Position numbers and translations under genes: made by a program. DNA of 64,000 nt from an uncultured Pontibacter sp. (GTDB lineage Bacteria; Bacteroidota; Bacteroidia; Cytophagales; Hymenobacteraceae). Shown piece by piece: positions 9,322 through 18,287 of the stretch; the first letter of the stretch is position 1, and each line of letters begins with the position of its first letter. Below the pieces are notes generated by a model that ran no database searches, had not been told where the DNA came from, and saw only the letters and a program-made list of their open reading frames with translations. The DNA lies in the NCBI RefSeq assembly GCF_947492645.1, contig NZ_CANLMZ010000001.1, forward strand, positions 1 through 64,000, given 5' to 3'.

Positions 9322-10512
9322 ATGAAAACAGCAACTCTGGCAATTATTTCCTGCCTAGCCTTCACTTCTGCCTCTGTACTGGCTCAAGATACTAAAAAGC
9401 CCATTTCTGCTACCATGGAGGGCAATATCTTTAAGCCAACCAAAGTGCCTGCCACCGCTGAGCGCGTAGGCCAGCTAAAAGTGCCTACAGGCTTCACTAT
9501 AACTAAATTTGCCGAAAACCTGAACAAGCCCCGCATGCTGGCTGTGCACACCGATGGCACCGTGTATGTAACAGACCGTGATAAAGGTACTGTTACAATG
9601 CTGCGCGACACAAATAAAGACGGCAAATCTGACCAGCAAAAAGTAGTAGCCACCAAAGACAAAATGCACGGCATCGCCCTGCGCGATAATAAAGCTTATC
9701 TGGTAACTGTAAATGAAATTTATACTGCTGATATAAACAAGGACGGTACGCTGGGCCAGCTTAAAATGATAGCAGATAAACTGCCGGATGGCGGGCAGCA
9801 TGCAAACCGCACCATAGAGTTTGGCCCTGATGGCATGCTGTATGTATCGGTGGGCAGCACTTGTAACGCCTGCGAAGAAACCAGCAAAGAAAGCGCTACC
9901 ATACTGCAAATGAAGCCCGATGGATCTGGGCGTCGTGTGTATGCTAAAGGCTTACGCAACACCATCGGCTTTGACTGGCACCCACAAACAAAAGAATTCT
10001 GGGGATTTGACCACGGCATAGACTGGCTTGGAGACGATGTGCACGAAGAAGAACTAAATAAACTGGAGGACGGCGGAGATTATGGCTGGCCTTATGTATA
10101 TGAAAACGGAAAAGCTAATTTAGCTGACGAACCACCAATGGGCATGAGTTGGGAAGAGTATGCTAAGAAAACAAAATTCCCCGCTTTAACTTACACAGCT
10201 CACAGCGCCCCGCTAGATATGATTTTTTACAAAGGCTCTCAGTTTCCGAAGGAGTTCCAGGGAGATGCAATTGTTACTCTGCACGGCTCCTGGAACCGCA
10301 AAGAGCCTTCCGGCTACAAGGTGGTGCGGGTACGGTTCGAAAACGGAAAGCCAGCTAAAGTAGAAGATTTGGTTACAGGATTTTTACTTAACGGAAATAA
10401 AGAGCAGTTTGGGCGTGTTGTTGGTTTGGCACACCACCAGGATGGCTCCATACTTATCTCTGACGATGACAATGGTGTAGTATACCGCCTGGCATATACC
10501 GGCAAAAAATAA
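9322..10512 (+). CDS. PQQ-dependent sugar dehydrogenase-like (glucose/sorbosone dehydrogenase family), periplasmic
   Basis: The 396-residue protein has a signal peptide (ends SVLAQ, near residue 22) and a six-bladed beta-propeller of the GSDH/sorbosone dehydrogenase type. Recognisable blocks are HANRTIEFGPDGMLYVSVGS, GLRNTIGFDWHP and FDHGIDWLGDD, with GLAHHQDGSILISDDDNGVVYR near the end. In the family these oxidise sugars or aldoses with pyrroloquinoline quinone in the periplasm. The short hydrophilic spacer after the signal peptide is usual for Bacteroidota members. Substrate and quinone dependence are not proven by sequence. Confidence 0.85.
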   Translation: MKTATLAIISCLAFTSASVLAQDTKKPISATMEGNIFKPTKVPATAERVGQLKVPTGFTITKFAENLNKPRMLAVHTDGTVYVTDRDKGTVTMLRDTNKDGKSDQQKVVATKDKMHGIALRDNKAYLVTVNEIYTADINKDGTLGQLKMIADKLPDGGQHANRTIEFGPDGMLYVSVGSTCNACEETSKESATILQMKPDGSGRRVYAKGLRNTIGFDWHPQTKEFWGFDHGIDWLGDDVHEEELNKLEDGGDYGWPYVYENGKANLADEPPMGMSWEEYAKKTKFPALTYTAHSAPLDMIFYKGSQFPKEFQGDAIVTLHGSWNRKEPSGYKVVRVRFENGKPAKVEDLVTGFLLNGNKEQFGRVVGLAHHQDGSILISDDDNGVVYRLAYTGKK

Positions 10513-10562
10513 AGTATAAAGTATGGCCGGCAGTAATTTCTGTTGGCCATACTTTATACTTA
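10511..10562. terminator. Hairpin built from the AAGTATA motif, downstream of the sugar dehydrogenase
   Basis: A 17 bp perfect inverted repeat (10512-10528 and 10545-10561) has a 16 nt loop. Each arm carries AAGTATAAAGTATGGCC or its complement, so the over-represented heptamer is present as an inverted pair. It overlaps the dehydrogenase stop codon and most likely acts as its terminator. Confidence 0.75.
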
Positions 10563-10580
10563 CTGATATTGTGTAAAGTA

Positions 10581-10609
10581 AAAAAGCTCCGGCAGAAACT
10601 GCGGAGCCT
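10581..10609 (-). terminator. Terminator of the T9SS operon
   Basis: On the minus strand GCTCCGCAG-TTT-CTGCCGGAGC, with one bulge, is followed by TTTTTTAC, a classical intrinsic terminator. It lies about 40 bp beyond the stop of the PorE-like gene. Confidence 0.8.
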
Positions 10610-10647
10610 TTCCAAACTATGAAAGCTAATGAGAATCTTTATATCAA

Positions 10648-12627
10648 TTATTTGATAATCTTGAATTCAGTTCGGCGGTTAAGCTGATGCTCTTCTTCAG
10701 AACAAGATACGCCATCGGCGCAGCCATTAACCAACCTCGACTTGCCGTAACCTTTAGCAGTTAACCTGTTTCTGTCTATACCCTGCGATACCAGGTAATC
10801 TACGGCAGCCTGCGCTCTGCGCTCTGATAGCACTAAATTGTAGTTTGCGCTTTCGCGGCTATCCGTATGCGAGCTCATTTCTATTTTAACCTCCGGGTTA
10901 TTTTTCAATACAGTTACCAGTTTATCCAACTCCCTGGCTGCATCTCTGCGGATGTCCCACTTGTCCAGGTCATAATAGATATTCTCCAGCACTATTGCTT
11001 TTTCCAGCTCATTTTTATCAAACAGCATGGCAATTTGTACTGTATCGCCGGCAGTTGCTGGTATTTCTGCTACTTTTTCCTGTGTCAGGTAGCCGGCCTT
11101 AGTGCCCTTCATCATGAAGCTATCACCAACGCGGCCATCCATAAAATACTGCCCCTTCTCATCAGTAGTAACCACCACCGATTTATTTAGGTTCTTTTGG
11201 TCTACAACAATTTTTGTGTTTGGCAGCGGTACTTCTATATTTCTCTTCTGGGTATTCTGTTTGCGCTCCAGCGTGATAAGCTCTATTACTACAGGGCGCT
11301 GCAGCATTTTAAAAGAATAGATGTCTTCGGTTCCGTTTGCAGCATCGCGGTTTGAAGAAAACAATCCTTCCTCGCCGGCTTTTGTGAACATGATGCCGTA
11401 GTCGTTCTTAGCCGAGTTGATAGGCGCGCCCACGTTTTTCACTTCTGTCCAGGCTGCGTGTGTGCCTTTTGCCTCAAATACATCAAGACCGCCAAAACCT
11501 GCATGCCCATCTGACGCAAAGTATAATTTACCATCTGCACTAACATAAGGGAAGCTTTCGCGACCAGTTGTATTGATAGCAGGGCCTGCATTTACTGGTT
11601 TGCCCCAGCTGCCATCGGCTTGCTTAATGCTGTAGAAAATGTCTGTGTTGCCTACTGTGCCCTCCATATCAGAGGCAAAGTATAAAACCTGCCCGTCCGG
11701 GGAGATGGCCGGGTGGCCAACAGAGTACTCCTCCACTTTATTGTAAGCAAAAGGCTGAATGTTAGCCCAGGTCTGGCCTTGTCTCTCTGCCGTAAAAATC
11801 TCCAGTCTGTTTACAAACTCTTTTATACTTGGTTCTTTTATCCAGCTGGTCGGGTCGGCGTTAGTGCTGGTTTTAGGCACCATCTGTGTTCTGGTAAAGT
11901 ATAAAGTCTTGCCATCCTCTGCCGCCGATGCCGTAGCGTTGTGGTAGTTAGAGTTGATAACCTCCTCTAGCGCCTTAGGGCTTCCCCAGTTTCCGGCGGC
12001 ATCCTGCTGGGCTGTAAACAGTTGCAGGTAAGGGCGGCCGGTCCAGCCGTATACTTCAGGTCTTTTGCTGCTTGTCTGCAGGCCTCTGTCCGAGGTGAAA
12101 ATTAACTGTTTGCCATGCAGGGCCGGGCTGAAATCAGAAAAGCCTGGTATGTTTATACTTGCCAAAGGCGCTACTTCTGCCACAGCGGGCTTACGGGCCC
12201 AAAGCAAAGCAATGTCGCATGCAGCAACCAGTTCCTGTGCCGCGGCTTCTCTATCAGGCATCTCTTCTGCCCAAAGCATGTATTGCTCTTTTGCTTCTTC
12301 ATACTTGCCGTTGCTGCGCAATGCCTCCGCATAAAAGTATAGATTCATCGGCTCACGGCCTTGCATGCGCACTACCTTCTCGTACCATTGCTCTGCTTTT
12401 TGGCTTTGGCGTGTAAGGCGGTAAGCATCTGCCATTCGCTGCGTGGTTTGCAGGTCTGGCTGTTTTTTCTGCACAGCTACTTGGTAGTTCTCCAGGGCAA
12501 GGGCAAATTCGTAATTCTCGTACTGTTTATTTGCTTTTCGCAGCTCTGTTTGCGCCTGAGCAGTTACTGTGCTCAAACTCATCATGGCCGCTAGTACAAA
12601 ATATAAGGGTGTATATTTATAGTTCAT
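10648..12627 (-). CDS. PorE-like OmpA-family protein (TPR, PD40/WD40-like propeller, CRD, OmpA), T9SS-associated
   Basis: The 659-residue protein has four modules in order: signal peptide (1-25); TPR-like repeats (about 30-150); PD40 propeller repeats (about 165-425, with DFSPALHGKQLIFTSDRG and ISPDGQVLYFASD); a carboxypeptidase-regulatory-like domain (about 440-535); and an OmpA peptidoglycan-binding domain (about 540-659, with NLVLSERRAQAAVDYL). This is the architecture of PorE, which anchors the type IX secretion machine to peptidoglycan. Many Bacteroidota carry several paralogues next to PorP/SprF genes, so this may be a locus-specific copy. It is the third gene of the operon, 18 bp after the PorP/SprF-like gene. 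Confidence 0.88.
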   Translation of the reverse strand: MNYKYTPLYFVLAAMMSLSTVTAQAQTELRKANKQYENYEFALALENYQVAVQKKQPDLQTTQRMADAYRLTRQSQKAEQWYEKVVRMQGREPMNLYFYAEALRSNGKYEEAKEQYMLWAEEMPDREAAAQELVAACDIALLWARKPAVAEVAPLASINIPGFSDFSPALHGKQLIFTSDRGLQTSSKRPEVYGWTGRPYLQLFTAQQDAAGNWGSPKALEEVINSNYHNATASAAEDGKTLYFTRTQMVPKTSTNADPTSWIKEPSIKEFVNRLEIFTAERQGQTWANIQPFAYNKVEEYSVGHPAISPDGQVLYFASDMEGTVGNTDIFYSIKQADGSWGKPVNAGPAINTTGRESFPYVSADGKLYFASDGHAGFGGLDVFEAKGTHAAWTEVKNVGAPINSAKNDYGIMFTKAGEEGLFSSNRDAANGTEDIYSFKMLQRPVVIELITLERKQNTQKRNIEVPLPNTKIVVDQKNLNKSVVVTTDEKGQYFMDGRVGDSFMMKGTKAGYLTQEKVAEIPATAGDTVQIAMLFDKNELEKAIVLENIYYDLDKWDIRRDAARELDKLVTVLKNNPEVKIEMSSHTDSRESANYNLVLSERRAQAAVDYLVSQGIDRNRLTAKGYGKSRLVNGCADGVSCSEEEHQLNRRTEFKIIK

Positions 12628-12645
12628 CGTGTATAGGGCTTATGA

Positions 12646-13581
12646 TTAAAAATATTGCGGCGTAATAATTCTGGTATCCTTTTTCTTGAAGAAGTAATAA
12701 CCTACTGAAACCTCATGGGTGTTTAAGCCTTTCAGGTCGTTCAGCATTTTATCGTAGGCATAGCCCAACCGCAGCGATTTGCTTATCTGCAGCTCTGCAA
12801 TCAGGGCTACAGCGGTACGGTTGTTTGTATACTTCATATCTGTTTTGCTGTTGAAGATGTTCATACTTGTGCGGTAAGAGCTGCCGAGCCACAACTTGTC
12901 TCCCAGCAATACAAAGGCGTTCAGGTCCACGTTGGCCGGAGCTTTGAAATCTTCTTTGATCAGCACGCTTGGCTTAATTTTCACGAAGCTGCCCAGATCA
13001 AACACGTAGCCTGTAGTAAAGTAATAGTGGCGCTCTGGCTCAATGTACTCCATGTCTTTAAACTGCAGCAGGTCCGAGGCCGATAAGCCGGCATAGAAAC
13101 GCTGCGTATGAAAGTATGCTCCTACTTTTACATCTGGTTTTATACTTGTCTCTTTGCCAACCGGTATGGTCGGGTCATCTTCAATACCTAGTTTTGTACC
13201 ATCTAAAGTGTGTTGTACCAAACCAGGGGCAAGTCCCAGGCTAAAGATTCCGTTTTCGCTTACCTGCAGTTTTACAGCAAAGTTTGCATAGGCTGATAAG
13301 GTAGACTGTGCCCCGATCTTGTCGCGTGTTAGCCCTAAGCCTATACCCAGCCTGTTGTTGGCGGCAATACCATCCACAGCAAGCGATTGTGTGGCAGGCG
13401 CTCCCTCTATACCTGTCCATTGCGAACGGTGGAAGGCATTTAAGTTAAGCACGCCTTTGCTACCCGTATAAGCCGGGTTTATGTTCATGCTGTTAAAAAT
13501 ATATTGCGAGTACTGTGGGTTTTGCTGGGCACTAGCTCCAAAGGCAAGCAGTAGGGCCAGCAGGGTATAAATTAATCTCAT
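12646..13581 (-). CDS. PorP/SprF-family type IX secretion outer membrane protein
   Basis: The 311-residue protein has a signal peptide (cleavage near residue 18) and opens with QNPQYSQYIFNSMNINPAYTGSKG, the hallmark start of the PorP/SprF family. The rest has the alternating pattern of an outer-membrane barrel. SprF-like proteins are known to be needed for secretion or attachment of the particular large protein encoded beside them, especially those with type B sorting domains. Here that partner is the 1072-residue protein immediately upstream (33 bp gap), which fits. Confidence 0.92.
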   Translation of the reverse strand: MRLIYTLLALLLAFGASAQQNPQYSQYIFNSMNINPAYTGSKGVLNLNAFHRSQWTGIEGAPATQSLAVDGIAANNRLGIGLGLTRDKIGAQSTLSAYANFAVKLQVSENGIFSLGLAPGLVQHTLDGTKLGIEDDPTIPVGKETSIKPDVKVGAYFHTQRFYAGLSASDLLQFKDMEYIEPERHYYFTTGYVFDLGSFVKIKPSVLIKEDFKAPANVDLNAFVLLGDKLWLGSSYRTSMNIFNSKTDMKYTNNRTAVALIAELQISKSLRLGYAYDKMLNDLKGLNTHEVSVGYYFFKKKDTRIITPQYF

Positions 13582-13614
13582 TGTCTTTTCTTTATCTGTT
13601 GATAAGAATATTAC

Positions 13615-16600
13615 TTAGCGGAAGATGGTTACGTAGCCGGTAAACACTTTGTCTGCTCCGTCGCACATGGTCACGCTTACTCTGTAGAAGTAGGTGCCCG
13701 GCTCCAGTTTGTTACCGTTCCAGTCGTTCTGGTAGTTGCCTTTCTTGTATACTTCAGAACCCCAGCGGTTAAAGATCACCACCTCATTCTTGGCATACTT
13801 CATTAGGTTTGCAATTACCCATGTGTCGTTTTTGCCGTCGCCGTTAGGGCTAAAGGCCTTCGGGAACTCCAGGTCACCGGCTATCAGCGATTCGTCGATC
13901 AGCAGGCTTGTAGCAGGCCCGGCACAGGTGCCTGTATTCGCCACCACACTTACCTCACCACGTGCATTTGGTGCATCCCGCTTTACAGAGACAGTTGCTG
14001 TTCCCTGGCCACTCACGATAGTGAATCCTGCCGGAACGGTCCAGGTATAACCTGTGGCTCCTGGTACAGCATCTACCGTGTACATCAATCCATTGCAAAG
14101 CGAGCTTGCATCTTTGATGGTAGCAGGTGCTGTCGGCGGGGTGGTTACAGTTACATTTAACTTGCTTGGGGCGCTTGTGCCACAGCTGTTTGTTGCTGTT
14201 ACGCTAACCTCGCCACCGCTTGCCCCTGCGTTTACCGTTATACTTTGCGTGCCCTGGCCACTAACAATAGTCCAGCCTGCCGGAACGGCCCAAGTATAAG
14301 TATCGGCGCCTGTTAAAACTGCAATGCTATAGGTAAGGTTTGTTGTGTTGGCACATGTTGCCTCAGGTCCTTCTATAGTACCCGGTGTTGCCGAAACCGG
14401 CGCTGGGGCTACATCTATCGCTGCTGTTGCACCGGCCCCGCATTCGTTTGTACCAGCTACTGTGATTTGCCCTGCGCTGTTGCCAACTTCTACTTCTATC
14501 GTGCTGCTGCCCTGCCCGCTTCTTATCTTCCAGCCTTGTGGTACCGTCCAGGTATAGCCTGTGGCGCTACTTGTGCCGCTTACGCTGTAGGTAAGTACAG
14601 CCCCGAGGCAAGAACCATTGCTGCCGTTTATAGCAATCGGCTCCTGAGGGGTATTTTTTATACTTACCGCAAACACGGCGGCTGCGCTTGTGCCACAGTC
14701 ATCTTTTGCAGCAACTGTTACATCTCCTGAATTTGTGCCTGCTTTAACAGTTAAGGTGCTTGTGCCCTGGCCACTTTCTATTGTCCAGCCTTGCGGTATA
14801 CTCCAGGTGTACCCTGTGGCACCGCCAACTTCGGCAATAGTATAAGTAAGTGTTGTGTTTGCGCACGCTGCCGATGGGCCAGAAATATTGCCTGGTGCAC
14901 CTACTGGAGTTTTGGTTGTAATAGTAACAGTTGTAGCTGCGCTGGTAAAGCACTTGTTGCTACCCTTTACGGTAAGTGTGCCACCGTTGGCTCCACTATT
15001 TACAGTTACTGTTTTGCCATCGTTCGCACCAACTATCTCTACATCGCCTGTAGCAACCCATTCGTAAGTTGCATCATCTCCCAGTCCTTCTGCTGTGTAA
15101 ACTATATTGTTACTGTTTGCACAAACATTGGTATTGCCCGCTATACTTGGTGCAGGTGGCGCTGTTGTGATGTTGACTTCTTTCTCTACAGTATAAACAT
15201 TGCCGCACAAGTCAGTAACACGTGCTATTACTTTACCGCTGGCATTGCCGATGGCTACTGTAATAGAGTTGGCTGTTCTGGATACTTCTGTCAGACCTCC
15301 TGTTAACTCAAAGTCATAGGTAGCGTCCTCTACTGCTGTTACAGTATAAGTTACATCAGCTGCACCGGCGCATTGTGCTTCATCTCCACTAATGGCCAGC
15401 GTTGGTGCTGTACACGTTACTTCAATTTCCTCTGTATCTGTGTTGTTGCCTGGCTTAGGGTCGTTTGTGGATGTGGTGGCAGTTACCGTGTTAAGTATTT
15501 TGCCAGAGCCTAGTATTTTAGCAGTTAACTCTAATGTAGCTGTTGCGCCGCTGGCAAGGGTGCCTATAGTATAAATACCAGTCTCTGAATCAAACGCGCC
15601 CTGGCTAACGGTAAAGCTCTGTAACGCCAGCGTGCTTGGCAGCACTTCGTTTACTACTACATTCTGTGCAGGGTAAGGCCCGTTGTTTGTAGTTACGATA
15701 GTATAGGTTACTGTGCCTCCTACTTTGTAAGGCGCACCGCTGGCTGTTTTAACCACACTCAGGTCAGCAGCTACAACCGGCACCTCAATAGGATCCTCGT
15801 CTTCGTTGTCGCCTGGGTTTGGATCTGGGTTATTGCTGCCTACTGTTACTTTATTCAGAATCTGACCGGCAGCCAGAATTTTAAAGGTAATTCTCAGCTC
15901 GGCTGTTTCATTTAAGCTTAGCTCATCAATTACCCATTCATGCCTGTCGCTGTCGTAGGTTCCTGCGCTTGCACTTTCTACTCGCACAAACTCCAAATTG
16001 GCTGGCGTTATTTCGTATACCACTACGCGTGTTGCTTTACCAGAACCTGTGTTGCTTACAGTTATAGTATAAGTAACTTCATCACCAATTTTATACTCTT
16101 TCTTGTCTGCCACCTTCTTCACATTAAGGTCGGCAATGATAATGTTTGGCAAAAAGATGTTGTTGGTATTCAGGCTAACGCCGCCGTTAAGGGAGATTGC
16201 CCTGCCAATCAGGTTTACACCAGACTCCAGCGTTATGTCGCCCCCAGAAATGATGGTGCCCTGGAAGCTTGTAGAGCTACCAAGTTTCACTTTCCCTTTT
16301 ACAATCCAGAATATGTTTTTAGGTTGCGCCCCGTTCTGAAGCAGCAGGCCAGTACCTGGTGTAGGTGGGTTAGGTGACGGGGTATTTAAGTCTCCGTCAA
16401 TAATGAAAATGAATGTGGAGTTCACATCTCCTCTGCCGTCCAATGCAATGATACCATCCAGGTTAACATCACCATTGCTATGGTAAACACCCGGAAAGCC
16501 CCCGTTTCTTTTGAGGCCTTCATCTGTAAAAGGCAAAGCAGATGCATTTATCCAATAATCGTAAACAGCTCTGGCGTCTTGCAAAGCTTCTGCGGCTAAA

Positions 16601-16833
16601 GGCAAACCGATTGTTTTAGTGCCTTTTACCAGCAATGCGCCATTGTCTGTGAAAACTCCATTTGCAGTCAGGCCTAAATCTCCTGTAACGCCTGAAGTTC
16701 CCGTGTTGCTCACATAGCTTGAGCCTAACACAGCAAAAGTGCTAGATTTGCCCAAGCCTGGTTCTGACTGCGCTATGCTAAGGGTGGTGCTGGCAATCAG
16801 AAATAGGGTTAGTAACAGTAAAATTTTATTCAT
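13615..16833 (-). CDS. Large T9SS-secreted surface protein: ice-binding-like domain, DUF11 and PKD-like repeats, type B sorting domain
   Basis: The 1072-residue modular protein reads as follows. A signal peptide covers 1-21. An ice-binding-protein-like (DUF3494) beta-helix covers about 31-228 (FAVLGSSYVSNTG, VTGDLGL, FWIVKGKVKLGSSTSFQG). Two DUF11 modules lie at about 234-345 and 355-470. Six PKD-like modules of about 80-85 residues follow between about 475 and 978, each with a conserved Cys pair and a YTWxxPxGWxIxSGQG-type core. The gliding-motility-type C-terminal (type B) sorting domain at about 985-1072 has FPKAFSPNGDGKNDTW, FNRWGSEVY and PGTYFYRV. It is expected to be exported by T9SS and held at the surface, perhaps as an adhesin. 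The DUF3494 fold is seen in proven ice-binding proteins, but many members are untested. It is first in the three-gene operon. Confidence 0.9.
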   Translation of the reverse strand: MNKILLLLTLFLIASTTLSIAQSEPGLGKSSTFAVLGSSYVSNTGTSGVTGDLGLTANGVFTDNGALLVKGTKTIGLPLAAEALQDARAVYDYWINASALPFTDEGLKRNGGFPGVYHSNGDVNLDGIIALDGRGDVNSTFIFIIDGDLNTPSPNPPTPGTGLLLQNGAQPKNIFWIVKGKVKLGSSTSFQGTIISGGDITLESGVNLIGRAISLNGGVSLNTNNIFLPNIIIADLNVKKVADKKEYKIGDEVTYTITVSNTGSGKATRVVVYEITPANLEFVRVESASAGTYDSDRHEWVIDELSLNETAELRITFKILAAGQILNKVTVGSNNPDPNPGDNEDEDPIEVPVVAADLSVVKTASGAPYKVGGTVTYTIVTTNNGPYPAQNVVVNEVLPSTLALQSFTVSQGAFDSETGIYTIGTLASGATATLELTAKILGSGKILNTVTATTSTNDPKPGNNTDTEEIEVTCTAPTLAISGDEAQCAGAADVTYTVTAVEDATYDFELTGGLTEVSRTANSITVAIGNASGKVIARVTDLCGNVYTVEKEVNITTAPPAPSIAGNTNVCANSNNIVYTAEGLGDDATYEWVATGDVEIVGANDGKTVTVNSGANGGTLTVKGSNKCFTSAATTVTITTKTPVGAPGNISGPSAACANTTLTYTIAEVGGATGYTWSIPQGWTIESGQGTSTLTVKAGTNSGDVTVAAKDDCGTSAAAVFAVSIKNTPQEPIAINGSNGSCLGAVLTYSVSGTSSATGYTWTVPQGWKIRSGQGSSTIEVEVGNSAGQITVAGTNECGAGATAAIDVAPAPVSATPGTIEGPEATCANTTNLTYSIAVLTGADTYTWAVPAGWTIVSGQGTQSITVNAGASGGEVSVTATNSCGTSAPSKLNVTVTTPPTAPATIKDASSLCNGLMYTVDAVPGATGYTWTVPAGFTIVSGQGTATVSVKRDAPNARGEVSVVANTGTCAGPATSLLIDESLIAGDLEFPKAFSPNGDGKNDTWVIANLMKYAKNEVVIFNRWGSEVYKKGNYQNDWNGNKLEPGTYFYRVSVTMCDGADKVFTGYVTIFR

Positions 16834-17203
16834 ATGGTGTATGTAATAGAAAATATATCCTTAATCTAATATTTATAGATTTGACTATAGATATTGAACA
16901 TTTCCATTTACTTAAAACATATGATTAGGTTATCTTAAATTAGAAACTTCATATTTAATTATATAATATAACCAAAATATATAAAATAGTTTATATTTAA
17001 ACTTTATTCGAGATAAAAAGCTATTTTATAACTACAATTTACAAACAGCACAATTTAATATAAGCAAATGAATATTAAGTCGTAAAAAATGCCTTAATTA
17101 AGCACTAAAACAGCAGTTTTTTGGACCAGATTTACCAGATAGGGCGCGGAGACAACAAGACAAACGAAAAAAGAGAGAAAAAGTAGTGCAATTTTAAAAA
17201 AAG
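16834..17203. other. AT-rich intergenic region upstream of the T9SS operon
   Basis: About 370 bp of very AT-rich sequence lies between lipA and the T9SS operon, with no gene visible on either strand. It should hold the operon promoter, but I see no clear TAnnTTTG box. Confidence 0.5.
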
Positions 17204-17231
17204 AGCCCCGACACAATTAAGTGCCGGGGCT
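17204..17231 (-). terminator. lipA terminator
   Basis: Arms 17204-17214 and 17221-17231 (AGCCCCGGCAC on the minus strand, one G-U pair) are followed on the minus strand by a run of T. It lies 23 bp beyond the lipA stop. Confidence 0.85.
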
Positions 17232-17253
17232 TCATTATCTTATAAAATCACAA

Positions 17254-18165
17254 TTAAACGTGCACGTGTCTTTCGGCATGATAAGAGGAACGAACCAATG
17301 GCCCGGATTCCACATATTTAATACCACGCGACAGGCCTTCTTCTCTGTAATGATCAAATAAATCTGGGTGGATAAACTCAGCTACCTCCAGGTGCATTTT
17401 GGTTGGCTGCAGGTACTGGCCTAAGGTCAGGATATCACAGCCGTTGGCTGCAAGGTCATCCATGGCCTGGTATACTTGCTCGCGTGTTTCGCCAAGGCCC
17501 AGCATGATGCCAGTCTTGGTGCGCTTGCCATATTCTTTTGTTCTCTTTATCTGCTCCAGGCTGCGGTCATACTTAGCCTGTGGGCGCACCTGGCGGTAAA
17601 GCTCTCGTACAGTTTCCATGTTATGCGACACTACTTCCTGCCCCGGAGATATCATTGTAATCAAAGCATCCCAGTTCGCTTTCACATCCGGAATAAGGGT
17701 TTCGATGGTAGTGACAGGAGACATTTCCTTAACCAGTCTTACTGTTTCGTGCCAGATGGCAGCACCACGGTCTTTTAACTCGTCGCGGTTAACAGAGGTG
17801 ATAACGGCATGCTTTACACCCATTAACTGGATAGCTTCCGCTACGCGGCGCGGCTCATCCTCATCGTACTCGTTTGGGCGGCCTGTTGCCACAGCACAAA
17901 ACGAACAGCTACGCGTGCACACATTCCCTAATATCATAAAGGTAGCCGTACCTGCGCCCCAGCACTCACCCATGTTCGGGCAATTGCCGCTTTCGCAAAT
18001 GGTGTGCAGCTTGTATTCGTCTACTATGCTTCTAACTTTAGCGTACTCCTTCCCTACCGGCAGCTTTACACGTAGCCAGTTAGGCTTGCGTGGTTTTCCT
18101 AAAGCGTTAAGCCCTTCGGGGGTAGCGTTGGGCTGTATAACCGGAAGTGTAATCAAATCGTCCAT
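17254..18165 (-). CDS. lipA: Lipoyl synthase
   Basis: The 303-residue radical-SAM enzyme inserts two sulfurs into octanoyl groups on GcvH and E2 subunits. The auxiliary cluster cysteines are C57, C62 and C68 ([12 protein letters not shown]). The radical-SAM cluster is C83, C87 and C90 (CTRSCSFC). The conserved C-terminal RSSYHA, whose serine binds the auxiliary cluster, is at about 292-297. Length is normal. The window also holds two users of lipoate, GcvP (through GcvH) and an E1 dehydrogenase. A TATCTTTG promoter box ends only 5 bp before the ATG, which suggests a leaderless or nearly leaderless mRNA. Confidence 0.97.
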   Translation of the reverse strand: MDDLITLPVIQPNATPEGLNALGKPRKPNWLRVKLPVGKEYAKVRSIVDEYKLHTICESGNCPNMGECWGAGTATFMILGNVCTRSCSFCAVATGRPNEYDEDEPRRVAEAIQLMGVKHAVITSVNRDELKDRGAAIWHETVRLVKEMSPVTTIETLIPDVKANWDALITMISPGQEVVSHNMETVRELYRQVRPQAKYDRSLEQIKRTKEYGKRTKTGIMLGLGETREQVYQAMDDLAANGCDILTLGQYLQPTKMHLEVAEFIHPDLFDHYREEGLSRGIKYVESGPLVRSSYHAERHVHV

Positions 18166-18169
18166 GGTG

Positions 18170-18177
18170 CAAAGATA
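18170..18177 (-). promoter_or_regulatory. -7 promoter element of lipA
   Basis: TATCTTTG on the minus strand matches TAnnTTTG and ends 5 nt before the lipA start codon (18165). No convincing -33 TTG is seen at the usual distance. Confidence 0.6.
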
Positions 18178-18287
18178 GGATTATGCATTAAGAGTTTATA
18201 GCCATTGGCTAAGATTTGTGCAGCCACGTAAGGCGGCAGGCACGAATCCATAACAGGAGTTACACGCTTATTGTTCGGGGAGAAGTA

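Noticed and set aside
6884..10512. Polysaccharide utilisation locus
   Set aside because: The TonB receptor and sugar dehydrogenase are divergent and no SusD-like or glycoside hydrolase gene is present.
14791..15306. Cys/Tyr-rich rightward frame of 171 residues
   Set aside because: Antisense of the PKD-like repeats; its composition follows from the repeat codons.
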